This document shows positions 54,831-64,000 of a stretch of DNA of 64,000 bases, piece by piece. Under the pieces are notes generated by a model. That model saw only the letters and a list, made by a program, of their open reading frames with translations. It did no database searches and was not told the DNA's origin. Each line of letters starts with the position of its first letter. The stretch's first letter is position 1. Source of the stretch: Deltaproteobacteria bacterium (lineage in GTDB: Bacteria; Myxococcota_C; UBA6777); NCBI GenBank assembly GCA_006226375.1, contig SBHC01000054.1, forward strand, positions 124,001 through 188,000, given 5' to 3'. Position numbers and translations under genes: made by a program.

Positions 54831-57800
54831 TTAGTTGGCTCGACAGATTCCTGCGCTGCAGCGTTGGTTCGTCGGACACGCGTTGCCACATGTGCCGCAG
54901 TTTTTGCTGTCGCTTTGTAGGTTGGTGCAGACACCCGAGCAGTTGGTTTGCCCTGAGCTACACACCACAATACATCCACCGTTGATGCAATATTGACCCG
55001 TCGCGCATCGCGTTCCACACGCTCCGCAGTGAGCCGCGTTGGTCTTGGTGTCCACGCATACTCCGCTGCAGCTTGTTTGGTTAGTGGGACAGCTACACTT
55101 TCCAGCCGAGCAAACCGTGCCGCCCGAGCAAACATTGTTGCAAGCACCGCAGTGATTCGCGTCGGTTTGGACGTTAACACAGGCTGCGCTGCACGCGGTC
55201 TGCCCTGAAGGACAACTCAAGGTGCATGTTCCCTGCGAACACACCTCCGCTTGCTGGCAAGCTCCCCCACATTTTCCGCAATGACTTCGGTCGGTCTTGA
55301 GGTCCACACACTGGCCGTTGCACTCTGTCTTTCCAGGGGGACAGGCACAAGAGCCCGACACACACTGCTTCCCGCCAGCACAAGACACACCGCAATTGCC
55401 ACAGTTGGCGCTGTCTGTGCTGGTGTTCACGCACACTCCTGAGCAGTTTGTCGGCTGCGTTGCAGGACAGGACAACTGGCAAGCACCGTTGTTACAGAGT
55501 TCGCCCGACTTGCAAGACTTCCCACAGGTTCCACAGTGAAGCCGGTTGGTTTTGAGGTCCTGGCAGGTTCCACTGCAATCCGACAACCCCGACGGACACA
55601 AGCACAACCCATTGCTGCAAGATTTTCCTCCAGAGCACTGGGTTCCACACGCTCCACAGTTGGCGCTGTCTGTCTTAACGTTGACGCAAGCTCCGCTGCA
55701 CTCCGTCTGCCCCGAAGGACAACTCAAAGTGCATGCACCGTTGGAGCAAAGTTCACCGGAAGCGCAGGCTTTGCCGCAACCTCCACAGTTCGCTCGATCG
55801 GTCTTGGTGTTGATGCAGACGCCTGAGCAACTGGTGGTCCCAGAAGGACAAACACACTTGCTGTTCACACACTGAGTGCCACCACGACAAACCAACCCAC
55901 ACTGGCCGCAGTGGCCGTTGTTGGTTGTTGTGTTCACACAAACTCCCGAACAATTGGTCGGCTGCGCCACAGGACAAGAGAGTTGGCAGGCTCCGTTGTT
56001 GCACAGTTCACCTGACTTACAGGCTGTGTCACACTTTCCACAGTGGTTTCGATCGGTGGAGATGTTCACACAAACTCCCGAACAAGACGTTTGGTTGCTT
56101 GGGCACACACAGACCTTGTTGGCGCAAAGCTTTCCACCGGTGCACTTGGAGCCACATGCACCGCAGTGGTTGGAGTCAGTGGAGAGGTCCACACAACTTC
56201 CGCTGCACACGACCTGCCCGCTGGGGCAGCTGAACACACACTTGCTGTTGGAGCACAATTGACCGGAGGAGCATGACGTACCGCAAGCTCCACAATTGCT
56301 TCGGTCTGTCTTGGTATCGACACAAACGCCGTTGCACTCGGTCTGTCCCGAAGGACACTTGCACACTCCAGAGTTGCAGACCTTGCCTCCAGAACATTGG
56401 GTTCCACAGGTGCCACAGTGCTTTGCGTCGGTTTGTGTGTTGACGCAAGCGCCGCTGCACTCCGTTTGGCCTTGAGGGCAGCTGATCACACACTTGCCTC
56501 CAGAGCAAAGCTGACCAGAGCTGCAGGCGTTGTTGCAAGCTCCACAGTGAGCACGTTCTACGCCGGTGTTGTAACAAACGCCGCCGCAGTTGGTTTGCCC
56601 CTGAGGACACACACACTTGCCCGACGAACAGATCGTCCCACCGGAGCATTTCGTTCCACAGGCTCCACAATGGTTGCTGTTGGAGTTGGTCTCGACACAG
56701 ATCCCGTTGCACTCCGTCTGACCCGAAGGACAACTCAAGGTACACGTACCGTTGGAACAAAGTTCGCCGGAGCTACAAACTTTTCCGCAGCCTCCGCAGT
56801 GTGCGCGGTCAGCGTTGAGGTCTTTACAGACTCCGTTACAGTCGGTCAGTCCTTGTGGACACACACACTTGCTTGTCGAACAAACCTTTCCACCCACGCA
56901 AGCGTTGCCACAACGTGCACAGTGTTTGCTGTCGGACTTGGTATCAACACACACGCTGCTGCAGTCGGTTTGACCTGTGGGACAACTCACCACACACTTG
57001 CTGTTGGAGCAAAGTTCGCCGGAGCTACAGGTTTTTCCGCAGCCTCCGCAGTGAGCAAGGTCTGCCGTAAGATCTTTGCAGACCCCGTTGCAGTCTGTCA
57101 GGCCTTGTGGACACACACATTTGCCGCCCGAACATTCTTTTCCGCCCGAGCAACGGGTGCCACAAGCCCCACAATTGTTCGCGTCGGACTGCACATCGGT
57201 GCACGCTCCAGAGCACTCTTTTTGACTCCCCGGACAAGACACTTGGCACCTTCCATTGGAACAAACTTGACCGCTCTTGCAGGCGCTGGAACAAGCCCCA
57301 CAATTGGCCCGGTCAGTGGCCGTGTTCACGCACAGACTGCCGCACTTGGTTTGGCCTGTGGGACAGCTAATTTCACACTTGCCCGCGTTGCAAACCTCGC
57401 CGGTTTTGCACACCGAGTTGCAGCCGTTGCAGTGGCGACGGTCGGTGTTGGTGTCCACGCAGGTGTCGTTGCATTTGGACAGCCCTTTTTGGCAGCTCAA
57501 CTGGCAGGTGCCTTGCGAGCAAAAACGCCCCGACGGGCAAGCACTGGAGCAAGCACCGCAGTGACTGATATTGGTCTGCAAGTCGACGCATACGCCGCTG
57601 CAGTTGGTCAGCCCCGACTGGCAACTCAGCTGGCATTGACCGTTGGAGCAAACCTGACCCGAAGGACAAGCCTTTCCGCAACCGCCGCAGTTCGCGTTGT
57701 CCGTTTTCAGGTTCACGCACACACCCGAACACTTCTCCAACCCTCGCTGGCAGCTCAACTGGCACTGTCCCTGCACACACACCTGACCGGGCTGGCAAGG

Positions 57801-60800
57801 TTGGTCACAGTTTCCACAGTGTGCGACGTCCGTCTTCGTGTTGACACAAACGCTGCCACACTTGGTCAAACCGGCTTGGCAGCTCAACTGACACTGGTTG
57901 GAGTTACAGACTTCCCCTGACTTGCAGGCGTTACCGCAGCTTCCACAGTTGAAGCGATCGTTGGAGATGTTGGCACAGACTCCAGAGCAATTCGTCAGAC
58001 CTTGCAGACAAGAGACTTTGCAGGACCCCTGGGAACAAACTTGCCCAGAGGGACAGGCTTTTCCGCATCCTCCGCAGTGAGAGAGATTGGTGTCGGTGTC
58101 AACGCATTTGCCCTGGCACACGGTAAGACCCGACTGGCAGGAAAGCTGGCACTGCCCGCTGGAACAGACGCGACCTGCTGTACAGCTGTTCCCACAGAAA
58201 CCGCAGTGACTCAAGTCTGTTTTCAGGTTGACACAAACGCCGCTGCACTGGGTCAAACCAGCCTGGCATGACACCTGGCACTTGCCTTGGGAGCAGACCT
58301 CCCCTGACTTGCACGCCGTTCCGCAAGTCCCACAATAGCCCAGGTCTGCGAGAAGATCGACACATTTGCCTTTGCAATTGGTCAAACCGGCTTGGCAACT
58401 CAGCTGGCATTGACCTGAGATACAGGCAAGACCTGCTGCACAAGCGTTGCCGCAGCTTCCGCAATGGAAACGATCGGTCCGGTTGTTAACGCAGGTTCCG
58501 CTGCAGTTGGTCAATCCGCTTTGGCAGTTCAACTGACAAACACCTTGCGAACAAACTTCCCCGGCTTTGCAGGACACACCACAGCCTCCACAATGGCTAA
58601 TGTCGGTGCCTGTGTTGGCGCAAATGTTTCCACAGCGGGTGAGTCCACCTTGGCAGCTCAATTGGCATGTGCCGTTGGAACAAACTTCCCCAGAGCTGCA
58701 CGAAGCTCCACATTTGCTGCAGTGTTTAAGATCCGATTTGAGGTTGACGCAGACACCGCTGCACTCGGTGAAACCTGCCTGGCACGAGACCTGACACTTC
58801 CCTTGGGAACAAACCTGGCCTGATGCGCAAGAGTTCCCACATCTTCCGCAGTTTTGGTTATCCGTGTTGATGTTTGAGCACTGGTTGCCACATTTGGTTT
58901 GACCCACAGGACAGCTGATTTGACACTGACCTCCAGCGCACACTTCACCGGAAGCACAAGACTTGCCACATTGTCCGCAGTGGCTGCGATCGGTCTTTTG
59001 GTCAACACACTTGCCCGCGCAATTGGTCAGGCCGGCCTGGCACGACAACTCACACAAACCGTTCCGACAAACCTGGCCGGTAGAGCAGGCATTACCGCAC
59101 TTGCCACAATGGCTACGGCTGATCTTGATATCGACGCAGTTGCCTCCACAGTTGGTGAAACCTGTTTGGCAGGACAGCACACACAAACCAGCCGAGCAGA
59201 CTTCTCCTGCTTTGCAGGCCAGTCCACAGGCTCCACAATTGGAGCGATAGGTTTGCAGGTCCACGCAGTTGCCGTTGCAATCGGTCAGCCCCTTTTGGCA
59301 AGAGACCTGGCATTTTCCGGCCGAGCAAACTTCTCCAGGGCTGCAAGCGTTGCTGCACTTTCCGCAATGAGCCAGCGACGCCTGGATATCCACACAGTTT
59401 CCACCGCAGTTGGTCAGCCCAGTTTGGCAAGACAGTTGGCAGGTTCCTTGGGAACAAACCTCCCCTGACTTGCAGACGTTGCCGCATTTGCCGCAGTGGC
59501 TTCGATCGGTTTGAGGGTCGATGCATTTGTCGTTGCACTTGACCAAACCATCCTGGCACGACAGCGTACAAGCACCCTTTTCGCAAACAAAGCCATCTTT
59601 GCAGGGGTTGCTGCACTTGCCACAGTGAGCCCGGTCGGTTTGTTGGTCCACGCAGCTGCCGCCGCACTTGGAATACCCTTGGGTGCAATTCAACAGGCAG
59701 ATCCCAAACGAACAAACCTCGCCGGATTTGCAGGCGTTTCCGCACGTTCCACAGTGTGTGCGGTAGGTTTTGAGGTTCACACAGTTGCCGCCACAGTTGG
59801 TCAGGTCTTTCTGGCAGTTCAGCTTGCAAGACCCTTGGGAGCAAACCTCGCCCACGGCACATTTCTCTCCACATTTCCCACAGTGGTTGCGGTCGGATTG
59901 CCAGTTGACGCAGGAGCCAGAGCAGTTGTTGAGGCCGCTTTGGCAGTTCACTTCACAAGCGCCAGCAGAGCAGACCTCGCCCGCCTTGCAGGTTGTTCCA
60001 CACACTCCGCAGTGGGTAAGATTCGTTTGCAGGTCCACACAGACTCCAGCGCAAGCAACTTGCCCAGCAGGGCAGTTGGACTCGCACTTGCCCAGGCTAC
60101 AAATCTGCCCCGACTTGCAGACATTGGCGCATTTGCCGCAGTTGTTGCGGTCTTTGTCGAGGTCGGAGCACCGCGTCCCACAGAGCGCGAGGCCTTCCTG
60201 ACAGTTGGCAGCGCACACACCTTTGGAGCAAACTTCTCCGGGTTTGCAAGCCGTTCCACATACTCCACAATGAGACAGGCTGGTTTTCAGATCCACACAG
60301 CTCCCACCGCAATTGGTTTGACCTTCCTGGCAGTTTACTTCACAAGCGCCGTTGGTACACACTTCTCCATCGCGACACGTCACACCGCATCGACCGCAGT
60401 TGTTCCGATCGGTGTTAAAATCTACACAAGCACCACCACAATCAAAGGTCCCACCGGCACAATCGGGCTTACACAACCCCTGGGTGCAGACCTCCTTGGC
60501 TTTGCAAACGTTACCACAGCGCCCACAATGTTTGGGGTCGGATTGAATGTCCACGCAGGCGTTGGCGCACTCGGTTTTCCCAGCGGTGCAGCTCAACACA
60601 CAGATTCCATTGTTGCAAACTTCGCCAGCCTCGGTTCGACACGCGTTGTCGCAGGCTCCACAATGTTGAGGGCTGGATTGTGTGTTTACGCAGGTGTCGC
60701 TGCAGTTGGTCTCGCCGTCGGCACAGGCCAGCACACACTTGCCCTCTTCACACTTTTGTCCGTCGGCGCAGCGGTTGTCACAGGCTCCACAGTGAACGCT

Positions 60801-61001
60801 GGCTGTTTTGAGATTAAAGCATGTGTTGTTGCAAGCAGTTTCACCTTCCTTGCAGTCGGGAACGCACTTGCCCAAGGAGCACTTGAAACCTGTGTCACAC
60901 AGCACGTTGTCACAAGGGTTGGGAGGAGTTTGATCACAGCCCGCGATCAAGCTAAGTCCCATCCCAAACACCACAAAGAAACGAAGAACACGCTGAAACA
61001 T
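54831..61001 (-). CDS. Giant Cys-rich repeat lipoprotein, 47 units, paralog
   Basis: A 2056-residue lipoprotein (lipobox LIAGC, then Asp-Gln) with the same head (PPNPCDNVLC) as its neighbour at 45620. I counted 47 units of the same 41-43-residue, usually eight-Cys repeat. A few have a Gly lost from the CG start (units 17, 27 and 31). The first 29 units align one to one with units 1-29 of the neighbour; for example unit 10 is the FVCEKG unit and unit 27 the NAGKCEISC unit in both. Unlike the neighbour it ends directly in a repeat (CSAGICRAN) with no terminal domain. AAAGGA precedes the ATG. It is expected on the cell surface; function unknown. Confidence 0.87.
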   Translation of the reverse strand: MFQRVLRFFVVFGMGLSLIAGCDQTPPNPCDNVLCDTGFKCSLGKCVPDCKEGETACNNTCFNLKTASVHCGACDNRCADGQKCEEGKCVLACADGETNCSDTCVNTQSSPQHCGACDNACRTEAGEVCNNGICVLSCTAGKTECANACVDIQSDPKHCGRCGNVCKAKEVCTQGLCKPDCAGGTFDCGGACVDFNTDRNNCGRCGVTCRDGEVCTNGACEVNCQEGQTNCGGSCVDLKTSLSHCGVCGTACKPGEVCSKGVCAANCQEGLALCGTRCSDLDKDRNNCGKCANVCKSGQICSLGKCESNCPAGQVACAGVCVDLQTNLTHCGVCGTTCKAGEVCSAGACEVNCQSGLNNCSGSCVNWQSDRNHCGKCGEKCAVGEVCSQGSCKLNCQKDLTNCGGNCVNLKTYRTHCGTCGNACKSGEVCSFGICLLNCTQGYSKCGGSCVDQQTDRAHCGKCSNPCKDGFVCEKGACTLSCQDGLVKCNDKCIDPQTDRSHCGKCGNVCKSGEVCSQGTCQLSCQTGLTNCGGNCVDIQASLAHCGKCSNACSPGEVCSAGKCQVSCQKGLTDCNGNCVDLQTYRSNCGACGLACKAGEVCSAGLCVLSCQTGFTNCGGNCVDIKISRSHCGKCGNACSTGQVCRNGLCELSCQAGLTNCAGKCVDQKTDRSHCGQCGKSCASGEVCAGGQCQISCPVGQTKCGNQCSNINTDNQNCGRCGNSCASGQVCSQGKCQVSCQAGFTECSGVCVNLKSDLKHCSKCGASCSSGEVCSNGTCQLSCQGGLTRCGNICANTGTDISHCGGCGVSCKAGEVCSQGVCQLNCQSGLTNCSGTCVNNRTDRFHCGSCGNACAAGLACISGQCQLSCQAGLTNCKGKCVDLLADLGYCGTCGTACKSGEVCSQGKCQVSCQAGLTQCSGVCVNLKTDLSHCGFCGNSCTAGRVCSSGQCQLSCQSGLTVCQGKCVDTDTNLSHCGGCGKACPSGQVCSQGSCKVSCLQGLTNCSGVCANISNDRFNCGSCGNACKSGEVCNSNQCQLSCQAGLTKCGSVCVNTKTDVAHCGNCDQPCQPGQVCVQGQCQLSCQRGLEKCSGVCVNLKTDNANCGGCGKACPSGQVCSNGQCQLSCQSGLTNCSGVCVDLQTNISHCGACSSACPSGRFCSQGTCQLSCQKGLSKCNDTCVDTNTDRRHCNGCNSVCKTGEVCNAGKCEISCPTGQTKCGSLCVNTATDRANCGACSSACKSGQVCSNGRCQVSCPGSQKECSGACTDVQSDANNCGACGTRCSGGKECSGGKCVCPQGLTDCNGVCKDLTADLAHCGGCGKTCSSGELCSNSKCVVSCPTGQTDCSSVCVDTKSDSKHCARCGNACVGGKVCSTSKCVCPQGLTDCNGVCKDLNADRAHCGGCGKVCSSGELCSNGTCTLSCPSGQTECNGICVETNSNSNHCGACGTKCSGGTICSSGKCVCPQGQTNCGGVCYNTGVERAHCGACNNACSSGQLCSGGKCVISCPQGQTECSGACVNTQTDAKHCGTCGTQCSGGKVCNSGVCKCPSGQTECNGVCVDTKTDRSNCGACGTSCSSGQLCSNSKCVFSCPSGQVVCSGSCVDLSTDSNHCGACGSKCTGGKLCANKVCVCPSNQTSCSGVCVNISTDRNHCGKCDTACKSGELCNNGACQLSCPVAQPTNCSGVCVNTTTNNGHCGQCGLVCRGGTQCVNSKCVCPSGTTSCSGVCINTKTDRANCGGCGKACASGELCSNGACTLSCPSGQTECSGACVNVKTDSANCGACGTQCSGGKSCSNGLCLCPSGLSDCSGTCQDLKTNRLHCGTCGKSCKSGELCNNGACQLSCPATQPTNCSGVCVNTSTDSANCGNCGVSCAGGKQCVSGSCACPPGKTECNGQCVDLKTDRSHCGKCGGACQQAEVCSQGTCTLSCPSGQTACSAACVNVQTDANHCGACNNVCSGGTVCSAGKCSCPTNQTSCSGVCVDTKTNAAHCGACGTRCATGQYCINGGCIVVCSSGQTNCSGVCTNLQSDSKNCGTCGNACPTNQRCSAGICRAN

Positions 61002-61474
61002 CCAGCTTTTCCTTTATCGTTCAATCTGCTTTCCGACGCCTCACCTTCCAGCGGCAAGAAAGAAACCCTCACTACTTGAAAGGCATGAACCATCAAAAAA
61101 GTATCTGCTTCTGACAAGAAAGATACGTCCAGAAGCACCAATCTCTTTTCTGTGTATAGAAAAAAGGTTCCTCCAATGGACCACGGATTGCAAAAAATGG
61201 TCTCACGAGGTTGGCTTGTCCTTCGTTGCCCAACGAGACCGTTTTTCCATTCCAGCATCTTTGGTTGCGCCCTTCTTTGTCAGAAGGTCACAACATTCTT
61301 GCGGCTCCTACCCTTTGGCGTCTCTCAACGTATCTATTTTCAAAGAATCTGTCTTGTTTTCTCCCAACCTGAGGAGGCCTCCCCTGCTCTTTCTCACAGA
61401 GATGCAGTTGCGGCGGCAGAGAGACATCTGGTAGATTGCTGCACCTTTGATTGCCCAAGCAGCGGAGCCAAGCG
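61002..61474. other. 470-bp divergent intergenic region
   Basis: Between the giant lipoprotein (leftward) and the TerB-like gene (rightward). It contains a hairpin with a T-run at 61199-61246. I see no convincing promoter; a poor -24/-12-like sequence on the minus strand at 61054-61067 has a good TTGC but only GGG at -24. No small gene seen. Confidence 0.55.
61199..61246 (+). terminator. Hairpin with T-run, possible attenuator
   Basis: GGTCTC (61199-61204) pairs with GAGACC (61235-61240), and GTTGG further in pairs with CCAAC across a small bulge; GTTTTT follows. No plus-strand gene ends just before it, so it may be a leader terminator (attenuator) of the downstream TerB-ABC operon or a relic. 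Confidence 0.45.
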
Positions 61475-61930
61475 ATGGGATTCTTTGACCATGTCTTTGA
61501 CGAAACGTGGAAACTGGAAGAGCAGGACACATCCCTGAACGCTGAAGAAGCGTTCGCGGCCGTTGCGATCGCCATGTCTGCTGTTGACGGCAACATCGAT
61601 GATGTAGAGATCGACAACCTCGTGACATACCTTCGGCGCATGCGGCTGTTTCGCGACTACGAGACCCAACACTTTGTGGCGCTGTTTGAAAGACTCCTCC
61701 GGCTCCTCCATCAGGAAGGTCCAGAACAGCTGGCCGTCCTCGCAGAAGAGGCCCTCCCCGAATCGTTGCGCGCCACAGCCTTCGCCCTTTCGTTGGATGT
61801 AGCTCTTGCAGACGGTGTGATCACCGAAGAAGAGAAAAAGATGATCCAGCACCTTCGAGTCGCTCTGAACATTGAAGAAGAACTCGCCCTGAAAATAGCC
61901 GACGTCATGCTCATCAAAAACCGCGGCTGA
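61475..61930 (+). CDS. TerB-like protein
   Basis: A 151-residue acidic, all-helical cytoplasmic protein. It contains two TerB-type segments, AIAMSAVDGNIDDVEIDNL near residue 30 and LDVALADGVITEEEKKMI near residue 115, with the A-DG-I-E pattern seen in TerB and related metal-binding helical domains. TerB-family proteins are often linked to membrane stress or tellurite resistance gene clusters, but lone copies are common and uncharacterised. The ATG at 61475 has GGAG about 8 nt before it. The ABC transporter starts 11 bp after the stop, so the two are very likely one operon. Confidence 0.75.
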   Translation: MGFFDHVFDETWKLEEQDTSLNAEEAFAAVAIAMSAVDGNIDDVEIDNLVTYLRRMRLFRDYETQHFVALFERLLRLLHQEGPEQLAVLAEEALPESLRATAFALSLDVALADGVITEEEKKMIQHLRVALNIEEELALKIADVMLIKNRG

Positions 61931-61941
61931 GGAAACCTTGC

Positions 61942-64000
61942 ATGAGCAAAGCATCGCGGAAGAAGCGGAAACGTCAACGCAAAACCTCATTCACCCCCAA
62001 ACCGGTGACCGGAAGCCACATCACGCTCCACTTTCGAGCGAGTGAGACACCACGCGAAACGGTCGAATACTGGCTGACCGATCTGGAACACCTTCGCGAG
62101 GCCCTGCTTCAGCTCTTACCGTCACTTCAAGACCCAGGTCACATGCACCTCACCTTGGGAACCGCGTCAGCTCCAACCTCGGAAGAGCACAATCTCTGGC
62201 CCGAACCTGCCCATGACCTGCAGACGTTACAAAACACCTTTGTGATGGCGTGGCTTCATGCTGCGATGGGACTCTCCCAGAACGAGCAACCCTCTCCGTT
62301 CTTGGTGGAAGGCTTAACGTTGGTGGCTGACGAACAAGCCCATGGTTTTGACCCAACAGCGCCAGACGTCCAGCTCGCTCATTGGTTGACCGACACACCT
62401 CTTCCTCCGCTGTCGTCGCTTTGGACTCAAAGCAGCGGCACACGCATTGTCATGCGCCCAAGACTGGCCCGCGCGTTTGTTGTGATGCTGCTCCAACACA
62501 AAAACAACAACGAACTCCAGCGTTGGCTGGAGGGCAGCGTGACCACAGAGCTTCCCGACTTGGTCCAGCAGCTGCGAGGCCAAGACCTCACAAACTTGGA
62601 ACAAGAGTGGCACCGGTTCGTCCACCAAGAGCCGCCCGCTTCCTTGACGTTGTCTGGAGTTCTGCGTCGCACCTTCCGCTATTGGCGACCCCACGGCAAG
62701 CTCGCCACGCTGTTGCTGTTGATGCTGTTTGTGCAACAGCTCTTTCATGCCTTGTTTGCGTTTGGGCTGAAAGCGGTTGTGGACGCGATACAGCTTGGAG
62801 CATCCATCGCGTTTGAGCGCGTGATCCTTGTCCTTTGCTCTGTCTATGTTGCCGCTGCGCTCGCCAGCATCTACGGGGAAAAGCTCACAGCCCAGATCTC
62901 ATCCCGCATCCTGCACAACCTGCGGACGCAGATGTTTTTGGCGCTGCAGAAGATGTCGAGCGACTTCTACCGGCGGTTTAAGGTCAGCGAGGTGCTCGCC
63001 CGGTTCACTGGGGATCTCGACATCCTAAAGCAAACCTTAAGCCGTCGCGTGGTGGCGACCTTAACAAGCAGCGTGGGTTTGTTCCTTCATGTGCCTTTGC
63101 TGTTCTACTTTGAATGGAGACTGGCACTCATCACATTAATCTCGTTCCCGGTGGTCCTGGGTTTGAGCCGTTGGTTGGTGCCTCGTGCAGCCGAGGCACG
63201 CTACCGTCGTCGAAAACGCGAAGGCGAGTTGCTCTTTACTGTGCAAGAGAACATCCAGGCCCACTCCGTCATCCAGGGATACAGCCTGCAAGATCAAAAC
63301 ACAGTCAAGTTTCAGCAACAGCTGGATGATGTCTCCGAGGAGTCAGTCCAGGCCGACTTTCTTGTGGGTATGGTTGGGGTGGTGGCAGGGATGTCTGTGC
63401 TTCTCACTCAACTCGTGATCGCTCTAAGTGGCGCCCACCTTGCCCTCAACAATGTGGTCACGGCCGGGACCCTCGTTGCGTTCTTAACCCTGCTCACCAA
63501 GGTCTCTCGGGATACCTTTGAACTCGCCAAGAACGTGATGCCCGATCTCATCCGCGCGTCCACAGGCTTGCAGCGCATTGAGGAAGTCTTTGCACAGGCA
63601 CCTCTCATTCAAGAGCACCCCGAACCTGTACAACTGAGTCCCTTGCAAAACACCATTGAGTTTCATGATGTAACGTTCAGCTACAACGGAGAGAGGCTGA
63701 CCTTATCCCCTGTCAACCTCACCCTGCGGAAAGGTAGCTATGTCGCCATCGTTGGCCCCAGCGGTGCAGGCAAAAGCAGCCTATTGAACCTACTCCTTCG
63801 CTTCTACGACCCCAGCACCGGTCACATCGACATCGACGGCGTGAACATACGCAAGGCGTCGCTCAGTTCCCTACGGCAACACATTGGGATGGTCTTCCAA
63901 GACAACTACTTGTTCTCCGCAAGCTTGCGGGACAACATTCGCGTGGTGCAGCCCGACGCGTCCGATGACGAGGTGGAAGAAGCAGCCCGCGCCGCAGAGA
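61942..64000 (+). CDS. ABC exporter (TMD-NBD) with extra N-terminal domain, cut by window end
   Basis: Partial: 686 residues are visible, no stop before the edge. Residues 1-20 are very basic (MSKASRKKRKRQRK). Residues about 25-235 are a soluble domain without transmembrane segments; its VEGLTLVADE (Glu near 123) and later spacing recall the C-terminal part of peptidase-MA-like (gluzincin) domains, but no HExxH is present. The exporter membrane domain follows from about 241 (LRRTFRYWRPHGKLATLLLL). The ATPase domain begins near 585, with Walker A GPSGAGKS at 605 and the Q-loop VFQDN with Gln at 653. The signature and Walker B motifs lie beyond the window. GAGGAAA precedes the ATG. It is coupled to the TerB-like gene. 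Substrate unknown; type I exporters of this form move lipids, peptides or drugs. Confidence 0.85.
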   Translation, partial: MSKASRKKRKRQRKTSFTPKPVTGSHITLHFRASETPRETVEYWLTDLEHLREALLQLLPSLQDPGHMHLTLGTASAPTSEEHNLWPEPAHDLQTLQNTFVMAWLHAAMGLSQNEQPSPFLVEGLTLVADEQAHGFDPTAPDVQLAHWLTDTPLPPLSSLWTQSSGTRIVMRPRLARAFVVMLLQHKNNNELQRWLEGSVTTELPDLVQQLRGQDLTNLEQEWHRFVHQEPPASLTLSGVLRRTFRYWRPHGKLATLLLLMLFVQQLFHALFAFGLKAVVDAIQLGASIAFERVILVLCSVYVAAALASIYGEKLTAQISSRILHNLRTQMFLALQKMSSDFYRRFKVSEVLARFTGDLDILKQTLSRRVVATLTSSVGLFLHVPLLFYFEWRLALITLISFPVVLGLSRWLVPRAAEARYRRRKREGELLFTVQENIQAHSVIQGYSLQDQNTVKFQQQLDDVSEESVQADFLVGMVGVVAGMSVLLTQLVIALSGAHLALNNVVTAGTLVAFLTLLTKVSRDTFELAKNVMPDLIRASTGLQRIEEVFAQAPLIQEHPEPVQLSPLQNTIEFHDVTFSYNGERLTLSPVNLTLRKGSYVAIVGPSGAGKSSLLNLLLRFYDPSTGHIDIDGVNIRKASLSSLRQHIGMVFQDNYLFSASLRDNIRVVQPDASDDEVEEAARAAE

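Noticed and set aside
45620..61001. Reading the Cys-rich arrays as metallothioneins or EGF domains
   Set aside because: The proteins are exported lipoproteins with regular 8-Cys units of 41-43 residues, which suggests disulfides rather than cytosolic metal clusters, and the Cys spacing is not that of EGF domains.
61054..61067. Sigma54 promoter for the 47-unit giant lipoprotein
   Set aside because: The minus-strand sequence has the GG-N10-GC spacing and TTGC at -12, but the -24 box is GGGTTT, far from TGGCAC; chance match is likely.
1..64000. rRNA, tRNA or recognisable riboswitch
   Set aside because: No conserved rRNA segment, cloverleaf with CCA-end or known aptamer core was recognised by eye; a covariance-model scan would be needed to exclude small ones.

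Overview
The window looks like a chromosomal segment from a myxobacterium-like bacterium (Myxococcota, formerly Deltaproteobacteria) of moderate GC content. The evidence is the density of exported lipoproteins, cysteine-rich CGxCG repeat proteins, MopE-type CNGxDDDCDG motifs, Pro-Glu-Gly linkers, a giant Ser/Thr kinase-ATPase-GAF protein, an FHA-sigma54 activator and sigma54 promoters. This placement is inferred from gene content. No rRNA, tRNA or CRISPR array was seen.

Layout. 1-0.55 kb: no gene; direct and inverted repeats. 0.55-4.5 kb (+): small lipoprotein, archaemetzincin-like metalloprotease, flavin monooxygenase-like protein, epoxide-hydrolase-like alpha/beta hydrolase. 4.5-11.3 kb (-): a 1734-residue kinase/ATPase/GAF/kinase protein followed by an FHA-sigma54 activator. 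11.3-29.6 kb (+): a surface-protein block of two paralogous Cys-rich/beta-propeller lipoproteins, a MopE-type lipoprotein between them, and a 2045-residue SpvB-RHS protein. 29.7-37.1 kb: mixed small genes (DoxX-like, Eri1-like exonuclease, DUF3089-like hydrolase, cationic exported protein, SGNH lipoprotein, small lipoprotein, unknown). 37.1-39.4 kb (-): a large protein with a caspase/gingipain-like His/Cys core. 39.6-45.2 kb (-): a single-chain P450-like/FAD oxidoreductase/acyl-AMP ligase/ACP/thioesterase synthase. 45.6-61.0 kb (-): two giant tandem Cys-rich lipoproteins with 66 and 47 repeat units. 61.5 kb to the end (+): a TerB-like protein and an ABC exporter cut by the window edge.

How it may work together. 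Three -24/-12 (sigma54) promoters match the consensus closely: upstream of both propeller lipoproteins and, on the minus strand, upstream of the hybrid synthase. A fourth, degenerate one precedes the cationic exported protein. In both lipoprotein genes a shared CTCCT-N6-AGGAG repeat lies about 150-230 bp upstream of the -24 box, where enhancer sites for sigma54 activators usually sit. The FHA activator and its adjacent kinase are the obvious local candidates to drive these promoters. The result would be a kinase-controlled sigma54 regulon for surface proteins and a lipid-derived metabolite. That link is inference; the promoter and repeat sequences are directly visible.
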